In this document: positions 8,506 through 16,715 of the stretch, piece by piece | Layout of the letters: every line of letters begins with the position of its first letter | Numbering within the stretch: the first letter of the stretch is position 1 | Assembly: GCF_007644105.1 (NCBI RefSeq) | Contig: NZ_VFAC01000005.1 | Location: 92,475-156,474 of the forward strand | Source of the DNA: Elioraea rosea | GTDB lineage: Bacteria; Pseudomonadota; Alphaproteobacteria; Acetobacterales; Acetobacteraceae | DNA length: 64,000 nucleotides | Direction of reading: 5' to 3' | The notes under the pieces: model-generated | The model's input: only the letters and a program-made list of their open reading frames with translations | Told to the model about the DNA's origin: nothing | Databases searched by the model: none | Made by a program: the position numbers and the translations under genes

Positions 8506-9743
8506 CTGCCGCCGCGCGAAAGCCGCTGCAGCCTTCGGTCCAATCGCGCAAGTGCGGCTTCGGCGTCCGCCCGGCCCGAGAGAACCTCGTGCACCGCATT
8601 CCAGAACTCCGCCGAGACCTGGTTGTAGCGCCCGCCCGTTTGCGCAGAAGGCCGCGCGACGGCTTCAGCCAGCGTGGCGGAGAAGTCGGCCAGGAAAGGG
8701 TTCGCGGCCAGCACCTCAGCATCCGCATAGAGGCTCATGATGGTCGGGGCGAGCCCAGCGGCGATGGCACGGCGTTTCTGTTCTGACACCGAAGCGAGAT
8801 ACCGAACGAGGCTTACCGCCGCCTCGCCATTCTGCGAATAGGCGGAAACGGCGAGCTGCTCGCCGCCCAGAACGGCGCCGCGCGGCAATGGGGCAACGCC
8901 GACGCGCCCGCGCACGGGACTGTCCTCGCCATTCACGAGCGGCCACGCATAGGGCCAGTTTCGCATGAACACGGCGTCGCCCGACTGGAACACCCCCCGC
9001 GCCTCCTCCTCGGCGTAGGTGAGCACGCCTGGTGGCGCGATCGTGCCGACCCAGGATGCCGCGGCGGCGAGCGCATCCGCCGCGCGCGGATTGTTCACGG
9101 TAACCGCCCCGTCATGGTCGATGATCGTGCCGCCGCCACGGGCCGAGACCCACTCCAGAGCGTTGACGGTCAGCCCCTCATAGGCGCGGCCCTGGAAAAC
9201 GAGGCCCCAGAGTCGCTCCGCTCCATCGCGACGCTCGGCCTCCATCACCACGCGTGCGGTCTCGGCGAGCTCGTCCCAATCCTGCGGCACGGTGCGGCCA
9301 TGCTTCGCAAGCAGGTCACGCCGATAGTAGAGCACGCCGGCATTGGTGAACCACGGCAGCGCGACGAGCCTGCCGTCCACCGTGTTGTTGGCGATCGCGG
9401 CATCGAGATGCGCGGCCCGCTCCTCTTCCGGGATGTCGCCGGCGAGGTCGCGCAAGTGCCGCGCAAGCAGGCCAGGCCAGACCACGTCGATCTGGAACAC
9501 GTCGATGTCGGCGGAGCGGGCGGCGAGAAGCTGCTGGAACAGGGCAAGCCGCTCCGTCGCGCCGCTCGGCGTCGAGACGAAGGTGACGCGATTGCCCGTC
9601 TCCTTCGCCCAGGCTTCGGCACCCTCGCGGCAAAGCTGCGCCTCTATGCCGACGGAGCCGCAGGCAAGTGTGACGGCCGTCTGCGCCACGGCAGGCGCGG
9701 CGACGAACATGGCGACGAGCAGAGCGGCGGCTCTCGGCAGCAT
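8499..9743 (-). CDS. Extracellular solute-binding protein of sugar-type ABC importer
   Basis: The protein is 414 residues. A Sec signal peptide (AAALLVAMFVAAPAVAQ, cleavage after AQ at about residue 21) precedes a periplasmic binding-protein fold of the family-1 (MalE/ThuE/UgpB) type. LVALPWFTNAGVLYYRRDLL is the typical segment, resembling trehalose/maltose-binding proteins of alphaproteobacteria. It overlaps the permease by seven bases and leads the three-gene cassette. The natural ligand is likely a disaccharide or polyol by family, without direct evidence. The 75-base stretch to 9819 is intergenic, with the next gene on the same strand. Confidence 0.88.
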   Translation of the reverse strand: MLPRAAALLVAMFVAAPAVAQTAVTLACGSVGIEAQLCREGAEAWAKETGNRVTFVSTPSGATERLALFQQLLAARSADIDVFQIDVVWPGLLARHLRDLAGDIPEEERAAHLDAAIANNTVDGRLVALPWFTNAGVLYYRRDLLAKHGRTVPQDWDELAETARVVMEAERRDGAERLWGLVFQGRAYEGLTVNALEWVSARGGGTIIDHDGAVTVNNPRAADALAAAASWVGTIAPPGVLTYAEEEARGVFQSGDAVFMRNWPYAWPLVNGEDSPVRGRVGVAPLPRGAVLGGEQLAVSAYSQNGEAAVSLVRYLASVSEQKRRAIAAGLAPTIMSLYADAEVLAANPFLADFSATLAEAVARPSAQTGGRYNQVSAEFWNAVHEVLSGRADAEAALARLDRRLQRLSRGGRW

Positions 9744-9818
9744 GCGGATCCTCCCTCCGCATGCATTACCCTGGGGCGGCGCAGCACGTTGCCCGTTCTC
9801 ACAGGATCGTGAACCGCC

Positions 9819-10517
9819 TCACGTCAGTCGGTTCGGGTCCGATCCATTCGCGCGCCAGCGTGCGAAGGCGTCTCGCACCGCCTCGGTGGGCGGATAAAGG
9901 CCACGCACCGGCTCGCCCGCCTCGACGCGCAGGCGAACATAGGCCTCGATCGCCTCGCGCGATGCGACCTCCTCCAGCGCCTTCTCCCAGGAGGATGCGG
10001 GGCACACCACCACTCCGTCCTCATCGCCCACGAGCATGTCACCCGGGAACACCGTCACTCCGCCGATCGCGACGGGCACTCCGTGGTCGACGAGCATCAG
10101 CCCGGCGGTGGACGAGGCAGGGGCAGGGCCACGGCAGAACACGGGCATGCCGAGCGCGCGCAGCGCCACCACATCGCGCATGCCGCCATCGCACACCACC
10201 GCCGCAGCGCCCCGACGATGCAGCCGGGTGGCCAGCATCTCACCGAGGATGCCGGCATCCTCGCGCCCGGCGGCATCGATCACCACCACGTCGCCGGGGC
10301 CCGCCTGCTCCCACGCGTCGAAGAAGGGCGCGGCCTCGTTGTAGGGGGAGAGCGCGGCCGCGCGATCCTCGCGCAGGGGCAGGTAGCGTACCGTCACCGC
10401 ACGACCGGCGAAGCAGCACGCGGCGGGGTGAAGCGGCGCGAGGCCACGCGGCGAGATCGCTCGCAGGCCCTCGGCGCGTAGCAGCACGGAGGAGAGCGCG
10501 GCGGTCGGCGGCGTCAT
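9819..10517 (-). CDS. RraA family protein (aldolase/ribonuclease-regulator fold)
   Basis: The protein is 232 residues, in the RraA / 4-hydroxy-4-methyl-2-oxoglutarate aldolase family. VVCDGGMRDVVALRALGMPVF holds the substrate-binding Arg-Asp pair (R-D, about residue 110). GDMLVGDEDGVVVCP is the conserved acidic metal/substrate loop. Family members cleave or decarboxylate 2-oxo acids, or act as non-enzymatic RNase E regulators. Here an ATGA overlap with an ABC binding protein and a nearby enolase-superfamily gene favour a catabolic aldolase or decarboxylase. It is the last gene of the GntR / binding protein / RraA operon. Confidence 0.82.
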   Translation of the reverse strand: MTPPTAALSSVLLRAEGLRAISPRGLAPLHPAACCFAGRAVTVRYLPLREDRAAALSPYNEAAPFFDAWEQAGPGDVVVIDAAGREDAGILGEMLATRLHRRGAAAVVCDGGMRDVVALRALGMPVFCRGPAPASSTAGLMLVDHGVPVAIGGVTVFPGDMLVGDEDGVVVCPASSWEKALEEVASREAIEAYVRLRVEAGEPVRGLYPPTEAVRDAFARWRANGSDPNRLT

Positions 10518-11791
10518 TTCGGCAGAAGCGGCGTGACGCGGGAAACGACGTTCGCCATCGCCGCCTCCGGCGTCTTCATGCCAAGCACGGCGGCTTCCGC
10601 CTCCTCCTTGAAGATGTCGCCCGCGCGGGCGGCCTCGTCGAAAGCCGGGAGCGGCACGCGCGCGACCGTCAGAACCCGGCGCTCCTCATCGGCATAGGGA
10701 ACGTTGTCGCGGAACTTCGCATCCTGGTAGGTGGAGGCGCGCACCGGACCGTTGCCGTTCAGAGCGGCCGCAAGTGTCGCCTGCTTGGAGACCATTGCCT
10801 TGATGAAGCTCCAGGACAGCTCCTTTCGCCTGGCGTTGCGTGGAATGGCCATGCCCCAGAACTCGACTTTGGCGGGCGCGACGTCGAACTTCGACTTCAG
10901 GGTCTCGCTGATCGGCACAGCGATGGTCTTCACCTGGCCGGGGAACTTGCTCCGCTGCGGGTCATTATAGATGCGGTTGCGGCCCATCGAGTTGAGCGCC
11001 ATCGCCGCACGGCCCTGCTGCACCCAGGTGTTCACGTCCTCCGACTGGATGGTCGCGAAGTTGCGCGGGAACGCGCCGGCCTGGAACAGCTCGCGGATGG
11101 TACGGATCGCGTTCAGCATCGGCGGCTGGTCGGCAACACAGCGAAAATCGGGCGTGATGAAGTCGCCGTCCCAGGCGCGCGCGAGATCGATCACGTTCGG
11201 GTAGGTCACGCCCGGCATCACGAGGCCGACGACCGGGGTGCCGTCGCTCCGCCGGTAGCTGCATCGCTTCGCGACCTCGACGACCTCCTCGATCGTCTCG
11301 GGCGGCTTGGCGATGCCGCGCTCCTCGAGGAGGGCGGCGTTGTAGTGCAGGCCCGAGCTCGCATGGCGGAACGGCATGGCAGCGAGCGAGCCACCGACGC
11401 GGAAGCCATCGAGGAGACCCTTGAACACGTCCTCTGGCGCCTCGATCGGGTCACGCGCCATCCAGGGGTCGAGCGGTTCGAAGAGCGCCGCGACGCGCGG
11501 CACGACCTGCGGGTTCAGCACGAAGCCCACATCCACGGTCGTTTCCGACAGGGAGGCCTCGCGGAAAAGCCGTTCCGAGAGCGGCCCGGTATCGAAGGTC
11601 GTCCACTGCACCGCGGGGTTCCCGTCCCGCGTCCAGCCATCTGCGATGTTGCCGCCCTGCGCGCCGGTCGCCACGGTCTGGTGAACCCGATGGGCGAACA
11701 CGTTCAGCGGCGCACCGCCCTGCGCGAAGGCCGAGGCCGCTGGCATCGCGGCTGCGGCGCCGAGAAGCGTGCGGCGTGTGATCCCGGTCAT
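10514..11791 (-). CDS. ABC transporter substrate-binding protein, Tat-type signal
   Basis: The protein is 425 residues. The N-terminus MTGITRRTLLGAAAAMPAA with AFAQG is a twin-arginine signal, so export of a folded protein is expected. The mature part is a family-1 solute-binding fold (AMALNSMGRNRIYNDP, FWGMAIPRNARRKE, and a C-terminal helical region). It is linked by ATGA overlaps to the GntR regulator upstream and the RraA gene downstream. The probable permease partners are the two genes at 13761-15450 on the other strand, beyond the regulator and the enolase-superfamily gene. Substrate unknown. Confidence 0.85.
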   Translation of the reverse strand: MTGITRRTLLGAAAAMPAASAFAQGGAPLNVFAHRVHQTVATGAQGGNIADGWTRDGNPAVQWTTFDTGPLSERLFREASLSETTVDVGFVLNPQVVPRVAALFEPLDPWMARDPIEAPEDVFKGLLDGFRVGGSLAAMPFRHASSGLHYNAALLEERGIAKPPETIEEVVEVAKRCSYRRSDGTPVVGLVMPGVTYPNVIDLARAWDGDFITPDFRCVADQPPMLNAIRTIRELFQAGAFPRNFATIQSEDVNTWVQQGRAAMALNSMGRNRIYNDPQRSKFPGQVKTIAVPISETLKSKFDVAPAKVEFWGMAIPRNARRKELSWSFIKAMVSKQATLAAALNGNGPVRASTYQDAKFRDNVPYADEERRVLTVARVPLPAFDEAARAGDIFKEEAEAAVLGMKTPEAAMANVVSRVTPLLPK

Positions 11792-12561
11792 GGCGTCTTC
11801 CTCCGTCGTGTCGTTCTGGCTTTCGGTCCCTGCCCGGCGAAGATCGCGGCGATGGCTGCCTCCGCCGTCTCGAAATGCGCCGCCATCGCCCGCTCGGCCG
11901 CGTCAGGGTTATGGGCGGCGATGGCGGAGACGACGCGGGTGTGGCGCTTCAGCGTCGCCTGCCAGTCGGTCGCGTCGCGCGGCGTGCGGCCGTTCAGCAG
12001 CACCATCACCTCATGCGTCAGCGGCCTGAGGCTTGCGACCTGAAGCCGCACCAGCCTGTTGCCGGAGAGTGCGGCGAGATGGTCATGGAAGTCGAGATCG
12101 GCATCGATCCAGGCCGGCACGTCGCCGCAGGCCGCGGCGAGGCGATCGGCGATCCTGCGCAGCGCCGCGATACCCGCCTCATCGGCCCGCATGGCGGCCA
12201 GCCGCGCGACCTGCGGTTCGATGATGCGGCGAAGCTCCACAGCCTCCGCCAGGCCCTCGCGGGAGCGGCCAACGGCGAAGCGCAGGATGCGGGCAAGCGG
12301 CGCGGCATCAGGCGCGCGAACCCGCGTCGCTCGACCCTGCCCGATCTCGACGACGCCGACGGCGGCGAGCTGGTGAAGCGCCTCGCGCACCACCTGCTTC
12401 GATACGCCGAACCGCTCCGCGAGGCGCGCCTCCGAAGGCAGCGCCTCGCCGGGGCCCAGCCTTCCCTCGAGCACGGCCTCGGAAAGCTGCGCGACGATGC
12501 CGTCGGCAAGCTTCACAGGTGCCAACGCGACGGCGCCGATCGGATCGTGGACCGCGTCCAT
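11788..12561 (-). CDS. GntR family transcriptional regulator (FadR subfamily)
   Basis: The protein is 257 residues. An N-terminal winged helix-turn-helix (LPSEARLAERFGVSKQVVR, about residues 41-60) is followed by an all-helical FCD effector domain. In that domain Asp/His residues (DLDFHDHLAALSGN, ATLKRHTRVVSAI, AMAAHFE) match the usual metal-binding set of FadR-type regulators of organic-acid and sugar-acid catabolism. It is the first gene of the operon with the binding protein and RraA, and is divergent from the enolase-superfamily gene across 66 bases. It probably represses both directions in response to the transported acid. Target and ligand are inferred. Confidence 0.88.
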   Translation of the reverse strand: MDAVHDPIGAVALAPVKLADGIVAQLSEAVLEGRLGPGEALPSEARLAERFGVSKQVVREALHQLAAVGVVEIGQGRATRVRAPDAAPLARILRFAVGRSREGLAEAVELRRIIEPQVARLAAMRADEAGIAALRRIADRLAAACGDVPAWIDADLDFHDHLAALSGNRLVRLQVASLRPLTHEVMVLLNGRTPRDATDWQATLKRHTRVVSAIAAHNPDAAERAMAAHFETAEAAIAAIFAGQGPKARTTRRRKTP

Positions 12562-12564
12562 TCC

Positions 12565-12591
12565 GGCAGGCTAGCCCCGTAACGACCTGCC
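12565..12591. promoter_or_regulatory. Inverted repeat between GntR gene and divergent enolase-superfamily gene
   Basis: GGCAGG (12565-12570) and CCTGCC (12586-12591) form a six-base inverted repeat with a 15-base spacer, in the 66-base gap between divergent genes. It is a candidate operator for the adjacent GntR regulator, but it does not match the FadR consensus TGGTNNNACCA, and a six-base repeat in GC-rich DNA can arise by chance. Confidence 0.25.
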
Positions 12592-12627
12592 TAGCAACTC
12601 CCCAACTGTTCGGATAGGTTTGGTCGC

Positions 12628-13758
12628 ATGACCGAGCTCACCATCGCCGCGATCCGCGCCCATCCACTCCGCGCCACGCTCGCGACCGTGCAGCGGACGA
12701 GCCAGGGAGACTGGCCAGCGCTGGAGGTCGTGGCTGTCGAGGTCGAGACCGAATGCGGTCTCACCGGCATTGGCGAGTGCCTCGCGCGCCGCGGTGCAGC
12801 CGGCTATGCGCGCTTCATCGAGGCCGCGCTCGCACCGAAACTCATCGGCCGCTCGGCGCATGACAGGCGGGCGTTGTGGTCGGCGATGCGCGGCACGCTC
12901 ACGGGCCGCACGGGCGGGATGCTGATCGAGGCGATCGCCGGCATAGACATCGCGCTGTGGGATCTCGCGGGCCAGGCGGCGAAGCAGCCGATCTGGCGCC
13001 TGCTCGGCGGCGCAGGGCGGCGAAGCGTCGTCGCCTATGCCTCCTCGTTGAACTGGGGAGACAATGCGCGAGCGGAACAGGAGCTCGCCTCGGCGCTCGC
13101 GCGCGGATTCCGACAGGTGAAGGTGAAGATCGGCAAGCCTGCCGATGCGGCAATCCGCCGCGTGCGGATGCTGCGCAGGCTCGCGGGCGACAAGGTGATG
13201 CTCGCCGTCGATGCGAACTGGATCTATGACGCAGACGAGGCGCTCGCCGTCGGCAAGGCGCTCGCTGATGAGGGCTATGGCTGGTTCGAGGAGCCGATCC
13301 ATCCGGACGATCACGCGGGCTACAGGCACCTTCGCCGCCACCTGCCCGTGCGGCTCGCGGCAGGGGAGAGCGACTTCACGGCAGCCGATAGCGCCGATCT
13401 CGTGGAGGATCGCACGCTTGGTCTGATCCAGCCCGATGTCGCGCGCTCGGGCGGCATCACCGAGACCTGGCGCATCGCCGAGCACGCGGCGCTGCACCAC
13501 GTCGCCTATGCCCCGCATGTCGGCTGGTCTGGCGGGATCTGCTCGGCTGCCTCGGTGCATCTTGCCGCCGCGGCGGACAGCTTCCTCACCTTCGAGTGCA
13601 TGGTATTCGACAACCCGCTTCGCCAGGCGCTGACGGTTCCCGTGCTCGGCGATGTCGGACGCCTCGAGGCGGACGGAACGCTTGCGGTGCCCGATACGCC
13701 CGGCCTCGGCGTAACGCTCGACCGCGAGGCCCTGGCGCGGCACCTGATCCGCGACTGA
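12628..13758 (+). CDS. Mandelate racemase/muconate lactonizing enzyme family protein
   Basis: The protein is 376 residues in the enolase superfamily. KVKIGKPAD near residue 160 gives the KxK catalytic pair. VDANWIYD, EEPIHPDD and GESDF supply the three metal ligands (Asp, Glu, Glu). QPDVARSGGITE and APHVGWSGG provide the Asp/His dyad on the other face. These are the features of the MR subgroup, which dehydrates or epimerises acid sugars and related carboxylates. It starts the forward operon with two ABC permeases (three-base gap to the next gene). The neighbouring GntR and RraA genes fit dehydration of an aldonic or aldaric acid followed by aldol cleavage. That pathway is inferred. Confidence 0.87.
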   Translation: MTELTIAAIRAHPLRATLATVQRTSQGDWPALEVVAVEVETECGLTGIGECLARRGAAGYARFIEAALAPKLIGRSAHDRRALWSAMRGTLTGRTGGMLIEAIAGIDIALWDLAGQAAKQPIWRLLGGAGRRSVVAYASSLNWGDNARAEQELASALARGFRQVKVKIGKPADAAIRRVRMLRRLAGDKVMLAVDANWIYDADEALAVGKALADEGYGWFEEPIHPDDHAGYRHLRRHLPVRLAAGESDFTAADSADLVEDRTLGLIQPDVARSGGITETWRIAEHAALHHVAYAPHVGWSGGICSAASVHLAAAADSFLTFECMVFDNPLRQALTVPVLGDVGRLEADGTLAVPDTPGLGVTLDREALARHLIRD

Positions 13759-13760
13759 CG

Positions 13761-14630
13761 ATGCGCGAGGGTATCCTCACGCGGCTTGGCATGATCGCGC
13801 CCGCGCAGGGGCTGATCGCGGCCGTCATCGCCGGGCCTGCGCTCTATCTCGTCTGGCTTTCCTTCCAGGCCTCTTCCTACGGCTCGGCGCCGAGCTTCGT
13901 CGGCTTCTCGAACTATGCGCGCGTCCTGGGCGATGCGTATTTCTGGCGCGCGCTCGGCAACACGGCGATCGTCGTGCTCGTCGTCGTCCATCTCGAGCTT
14001 CTGCTCGGGCTCCTGATGGCGCTTCTCTTCGCCTCCGGAATCCCCTTCCGCCGCGTCATGCTCGCGATCGTCATCGCGCCCTATGCGGTGAGCGAGGTGG
14101 CGGCGGTGGTGATGTGGCGCTTCATGACCGACCCCGATGTCGGCCATGTCTCGGCGCTGCTGCGCGCGGTCGGGCTGCCGATGCTCGAGTGGTCGGTGGT
14201 GCCGGCGCACGGGCTCGTGCTCGTCTCGCTTCTATCGGTGTGGCTGCACCTGCCCTTCACCTTCCTGATCCTCTACGCCGCACGGCTCGCGCTGCCCGGG
14301 GAGATCTACGAGGCGGCGCGGATCGACGGGGCGAGCCCGTTCCAGGCGTTCCAGCGCATCACCCTGCCGCTTCTCATCCCGGCTATCCTGATCGCGGCGC
14401 TGTTCCGGCTGATCTTCGCCTTCCGCCTGTTCAGCGAGGTTTGGCTGCTGACGCAGGGAGGCCCAGCGCGGTCGACCGAGGTGGTCGCCGTCTATCTCTA
14501 TCTCGAGGCGTTCCGCTACAACGCGTTCGGCGGCGCGGCTGCGACGGGCTGGCTGATGGTGATCGGCTCGCTCCTTCTCGCAGCCCCCTATCTCATCCGT
14601 CTCCGCAAGGCGGCGCGCGATGCGGCGTAG
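13761..14630 (+). CDS. Sugar-type ABC transporter permease (MalF family), second importer
   Basis: The protein is 289 residues with about six membrane helices. YEAARIDGASPFQAFQRI with LPLLIPAILIA is the EAA loop contacting the ATPase. The ATG at 13761 lies two bases after the stop of the enolase-superfamily gene. An upstream in-frame extension to 13596 would overlap that gene by more than 160 bases and is not used. The end overlaps the next permease by 11 bases. Together they form the membrane part of a second importer without an ATPase in view. Confidence 0.91.
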   Translation: MREGILTRLGMIAPAQGLIAAVIAGPALYLVWLSFQASSYGSAPSFVGFSNYARVLGDAYFWRALGNTAIVVLVVVHLELLLGLLMALLFASGIPFRRVMLAIVIAPYAVSEVAAVVMWRFMTDPDVGHVSALLRAVGLPMLEWSVVPAHGLVLVSLLSVWLHLPFTFLILYAARLALPGEIYEAARIDGASPFQAFQRITLPLLIPAILIAALFRLIFAFRLFSEVWLLTQGGPARSTEVVAVYLYLEAFRYNAFGGAAATGWLMVIGSLLLAAPYLIRLRKAARDAA

Positions 14631-15450
14631 CCCCCTCGTCACCCTCGGCAAGCTCGCCGCGCTCGCGCTCATCGCCGTGTGGTCGCTCGCGCCGATCGTG
14701 CTGATCGTCACCTCCTCGCTGAAGCCGGAGAACCAGATCTTCGCCGTTCCGCCGACGCTCGCCTTCTCGCCCACGCTGAAGCACTACGCGGCACTGCTCG
14801 AGCGCTGGCCGGACTTCTTCACTGCACTCGGCAACAGTCTGATCGTGACGGCGGGGGCTACGGTGATCGCGCTCGCCGCCTCCATTCCCGCAGGCTACGC
14901 CTATTCGCGCTTCCAGCAGGGCTGGGTGCAGGGCTCGGCCTTCTGGCTGATCGTCGTGCGCCTGATCCCGCCCATCGTCGTCACCCTGCCGCTGTTCCCG
15001 CTCGTCAACGCGCTCGGGCTCGCCGACACGCATCTTCTGCTCGCGATCCTCTACGCGACGTTCTTCGTCTCGCTCGGCGCCGTCGTGATGCGTGCCTTCT
15101 TCGACCAGGTTCCGCGCGAGCTCGACGAGGCGGCGGCCGTCGATGGCGCGGGACGGTGGATGACCCTGATCCGCATCGTCGCCCCGCTCGGCGCGCAGGG
15201 GGCGCTTGCGGTCGCGGTGTTCGTGATCGTCTTCGCCTGGAACGACTTCCTGTTCGCCTTCATCTTCGCCGCGACGCGGGCGAAGACGGCGCCGCTCGTT
15301 CTCTCCGAGATGATCGGCAATTTTGACGGCGTCGATTGGGGCGTTCTGTTCGCTGCCGCCACCGTGCAGCTCGCCCCCGTGCTCGCCTTCGTCATCCTCG
15401 CGCAGAAGCACCTCGTCGCCGGGCTCAGTGCGGGCGCAACGAAGGGCTAG
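14620..15450 (+). CDS. Sugar-type ABC transporter permease (MalG family), second importer
   Basis: The protein is 276 residues with about six membrane helices. The EAA loop is LDEAAAVDGAGRWMTLIRI at about residue 165, followed by VIVFAWNDFLFAFIF, a hallmark of MalG-type permeases. It ends two bases before the converging lipoprotein gene. The forward operon stops here, so the ATP-binding subunit must be encoded elsewhere. Confidence 0.91.
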   Translation: MRRSPLVTLGKLAALALIAVWSLAPIVLIVTSSLKPENQIFAVPPTLAFSPTLKHYAALLERWPDFFTALGNSLIVTAGATVIALAASIPAGYAYSRFQQGWVQGSAFWLIVVRLIPPIVVTLPLFPLVNALGLADTHLLLAILYATFFVSLGAVVMRAFFDQVPRELDEAAAVDGAGRWMTLIRIVAPLGAQGALAVAVFVIVFAWNDFLFAFIFAATRAKTAPLVLSEMIGNFDGVDWGVLFAAATVQLAPVLAFVILAQKHLVAGLSAGATKG

Positions 15451-15452
15451 CG

Positions 15453-16106
15453 TCAGGGCGGCGGCGTGCCGAGAAGCACTGGCCCCTCATGCCGCACGGC
15501 AAGCCGCGTCAGCGGCGCGGGAAGGCCGCCAAGGTCGCGCGCGGCGGCACGCTGCGCCCATCCGGTCTCGTCCACCACCGCCGTCGCCTCCTGGTCGACT
15601 GCGGTGATCACGACGTCGCCGAACAGCAGGCGCTCGGAACGGGCCTTCAGCAGGAACGTGCCGGCATAGAGGAGGGGCACGCCCGCAGGCACCGCGAGCC
15701 GCCAGCGCGGCACGGTCCTGTACCGCGCGCCGTAGGTGAACGCGTCTGTGCGGCGCGCACCCTGGATGGCGAGGTAGTAGTAGCCGGGTGCAAGGAGGAA
15801 CACGATCAGCCCCTCGCCCTGCGCCGCCTCGCCCGGACTGCGCGCCGGCCACCGTCCCGGTTCGGGCAGCCCGCCGCTGTCGAAGTCGCCGAGCGCGAGG
15901 CCGAGGCTGTCGTCGCTCAATCCCGCCGAGAAGGGCGCGACCTGCTCGCCCGCCTCGTTCGTCACCACGAAGCGGAGCATGACCGCGGCCGTCTCGCCGC
16001 GCCGGATGGAGGCAAGCATGCTCTCGTCCAGCGGCCCGACGACCATGCAGCCTGCGAGCATCGGCAGGGCGGCGAGAACGAGACGCCTAGGAACAGGGCT
16101 TGCCAT
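15453..16106 (-). CDS. Putative lipoprotein of unknown function
   Basis: The protein is 217 residues. The N-terminus (MASPVPRRLVLAALPMLAGC) ends in a lipobox LAGC, so it is probably a lipid-anchored envelope protein. The rest is predicted beta-rich with FLLAPGYYYLAIQGA and RWRLAVPAGVPLLYAGTFLL. The phrase order resembles proteins that carry a surface-exposed beta-sandwich, but I do not recognise a named family. Its first 20 bases overlap the end of another lipoprotein gene upstream on the same strand, so the two are probably co-transcribed. Confidence 0.6.
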   Translation of the reverse strand: MASPVPRRLVLAALPMLAGCMVVGPLDESMLASIRRGETAAVMLRFVVTNEAGEQVAPFSAGLSDDSLGLALGDFDSGGLPEPGRWPARSPGEAAQGEGLIVFLLAPGYYYLAIQGARRTDAFTYGARYRTVPRWRLAVPAGVPLLYAGTFLLKARSERLLFGDVVITAVDQEATAVVDETGWAQRAAARDLGGLPAPLTRLAVRHEGPVLLGTPPP

Positions 16107-16569
16107 CCGCCCAGCCTCTCAGGAAGTCGCCGAACACGCTCGTCATCGGCCGGGTGCACCGTTCCGCACGCGTCACCGTTCCGGTGTCATCGAGCTGGAT
16201 CAGCAGGAGATAGTGCGTCGGCACGTCGGCGATGCCGCCAGCGGCCCGGTATCCACCCGCGACGAGCCAGAGAAGCTTCAGGTGCACGCGGTCCCACGCA
16301 TAGACGAGGATGCGCCGCTCCTCCCAGAGCGCACCTGGCTCGCCCAGGCGCTCGACAACCGCGGCGCGCGACCGGCCGAGAAGCGCCGGCACCTCGTTTG
16401 CCGGCAGCAGCACCTCGCGCCCCTCCGTCACCTCGCCCTCACCCATCGGCAGGGGAATGACGACGCAGCCGGCGAGCAGCAGCGCAGCGGCTGCAGGCCA
16501 AAGCGAGCCGGACCAGAGCGAGCCAGGCCAATGGCAGGCGTCCTTGCGGCGAGGGGTGGCGAACACCAT
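16087..16569 (-). CDS. Putative lipoprotein, SmpA/OmlA-like
   Basis: The protein is 160 residues. A signal sequence with lipobox LLAGC ends at about residue 34. The mature part contains LLGRSRAAVVERLGEPGALW, the pattern of SmpA/BamE-like lipoproteins (helix-turn then a Leu-Gly-Glu-Pro turn), followed by a strand with Tyr and Trp (ILVYAWDR). The family similarity is local, so the role is uncertain; envelope location is likely. It precedes and overlaps the lipoprotein gene ending at 15453, and is divergent from the SbmA-like transporter. Confidence 0.6.
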   Translation of the reverse strand: MVFATPRRKDACHWPGSLWSGSLWPAAAALLLAGCVVIPLPMGEGEVTEGREVLLPANEVPALLGRSRAAVVERLGEPGALWEERRILVYAWDRVHLKLLWLVAGGYRAAGGIADVPTHYLLLIQLDDTGTVTRAERCTRPMTSVFGDFLRGWADGKPCS

Positions 16570-16604
16570 CCAGGCCGAGCCTAGGCGAGCGCCCTTTTGA
16601 CGTC

Positions 16605-16618
16605 ATGATCCAGATCAA
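16605..16618. promoter_or_regulatory. FNR/Anr-type binding site upstream of SbmA-like gene
   Basis: The sequence aTGATccagATCAa fits TTGAT-N4-ATCAA at nine of ten informative positions. It lies about 105 bases before the preferred start at 16716, in the gap between divergent genes. Such sites bind oxygen-sensing FNR/FixK/Anr regulators. The regulator is not in this window. Confidence 0.5.
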
Positions 16619-16715
16619 GACGGCCGCGCGCGTCGCCGTCGCATGCCCCCTCACGATAGATGATACTGCCGGCACGCTGGCCGCGCGGCGCGGCCCACGA
16701 CAGCGAACCGACGCC

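Noticed and set aside
9761..12043. 760-residue forward frame
   Set aside because: Shadow of the RraA, binding-protein and GntR genes; Arg/His-rich without domains.
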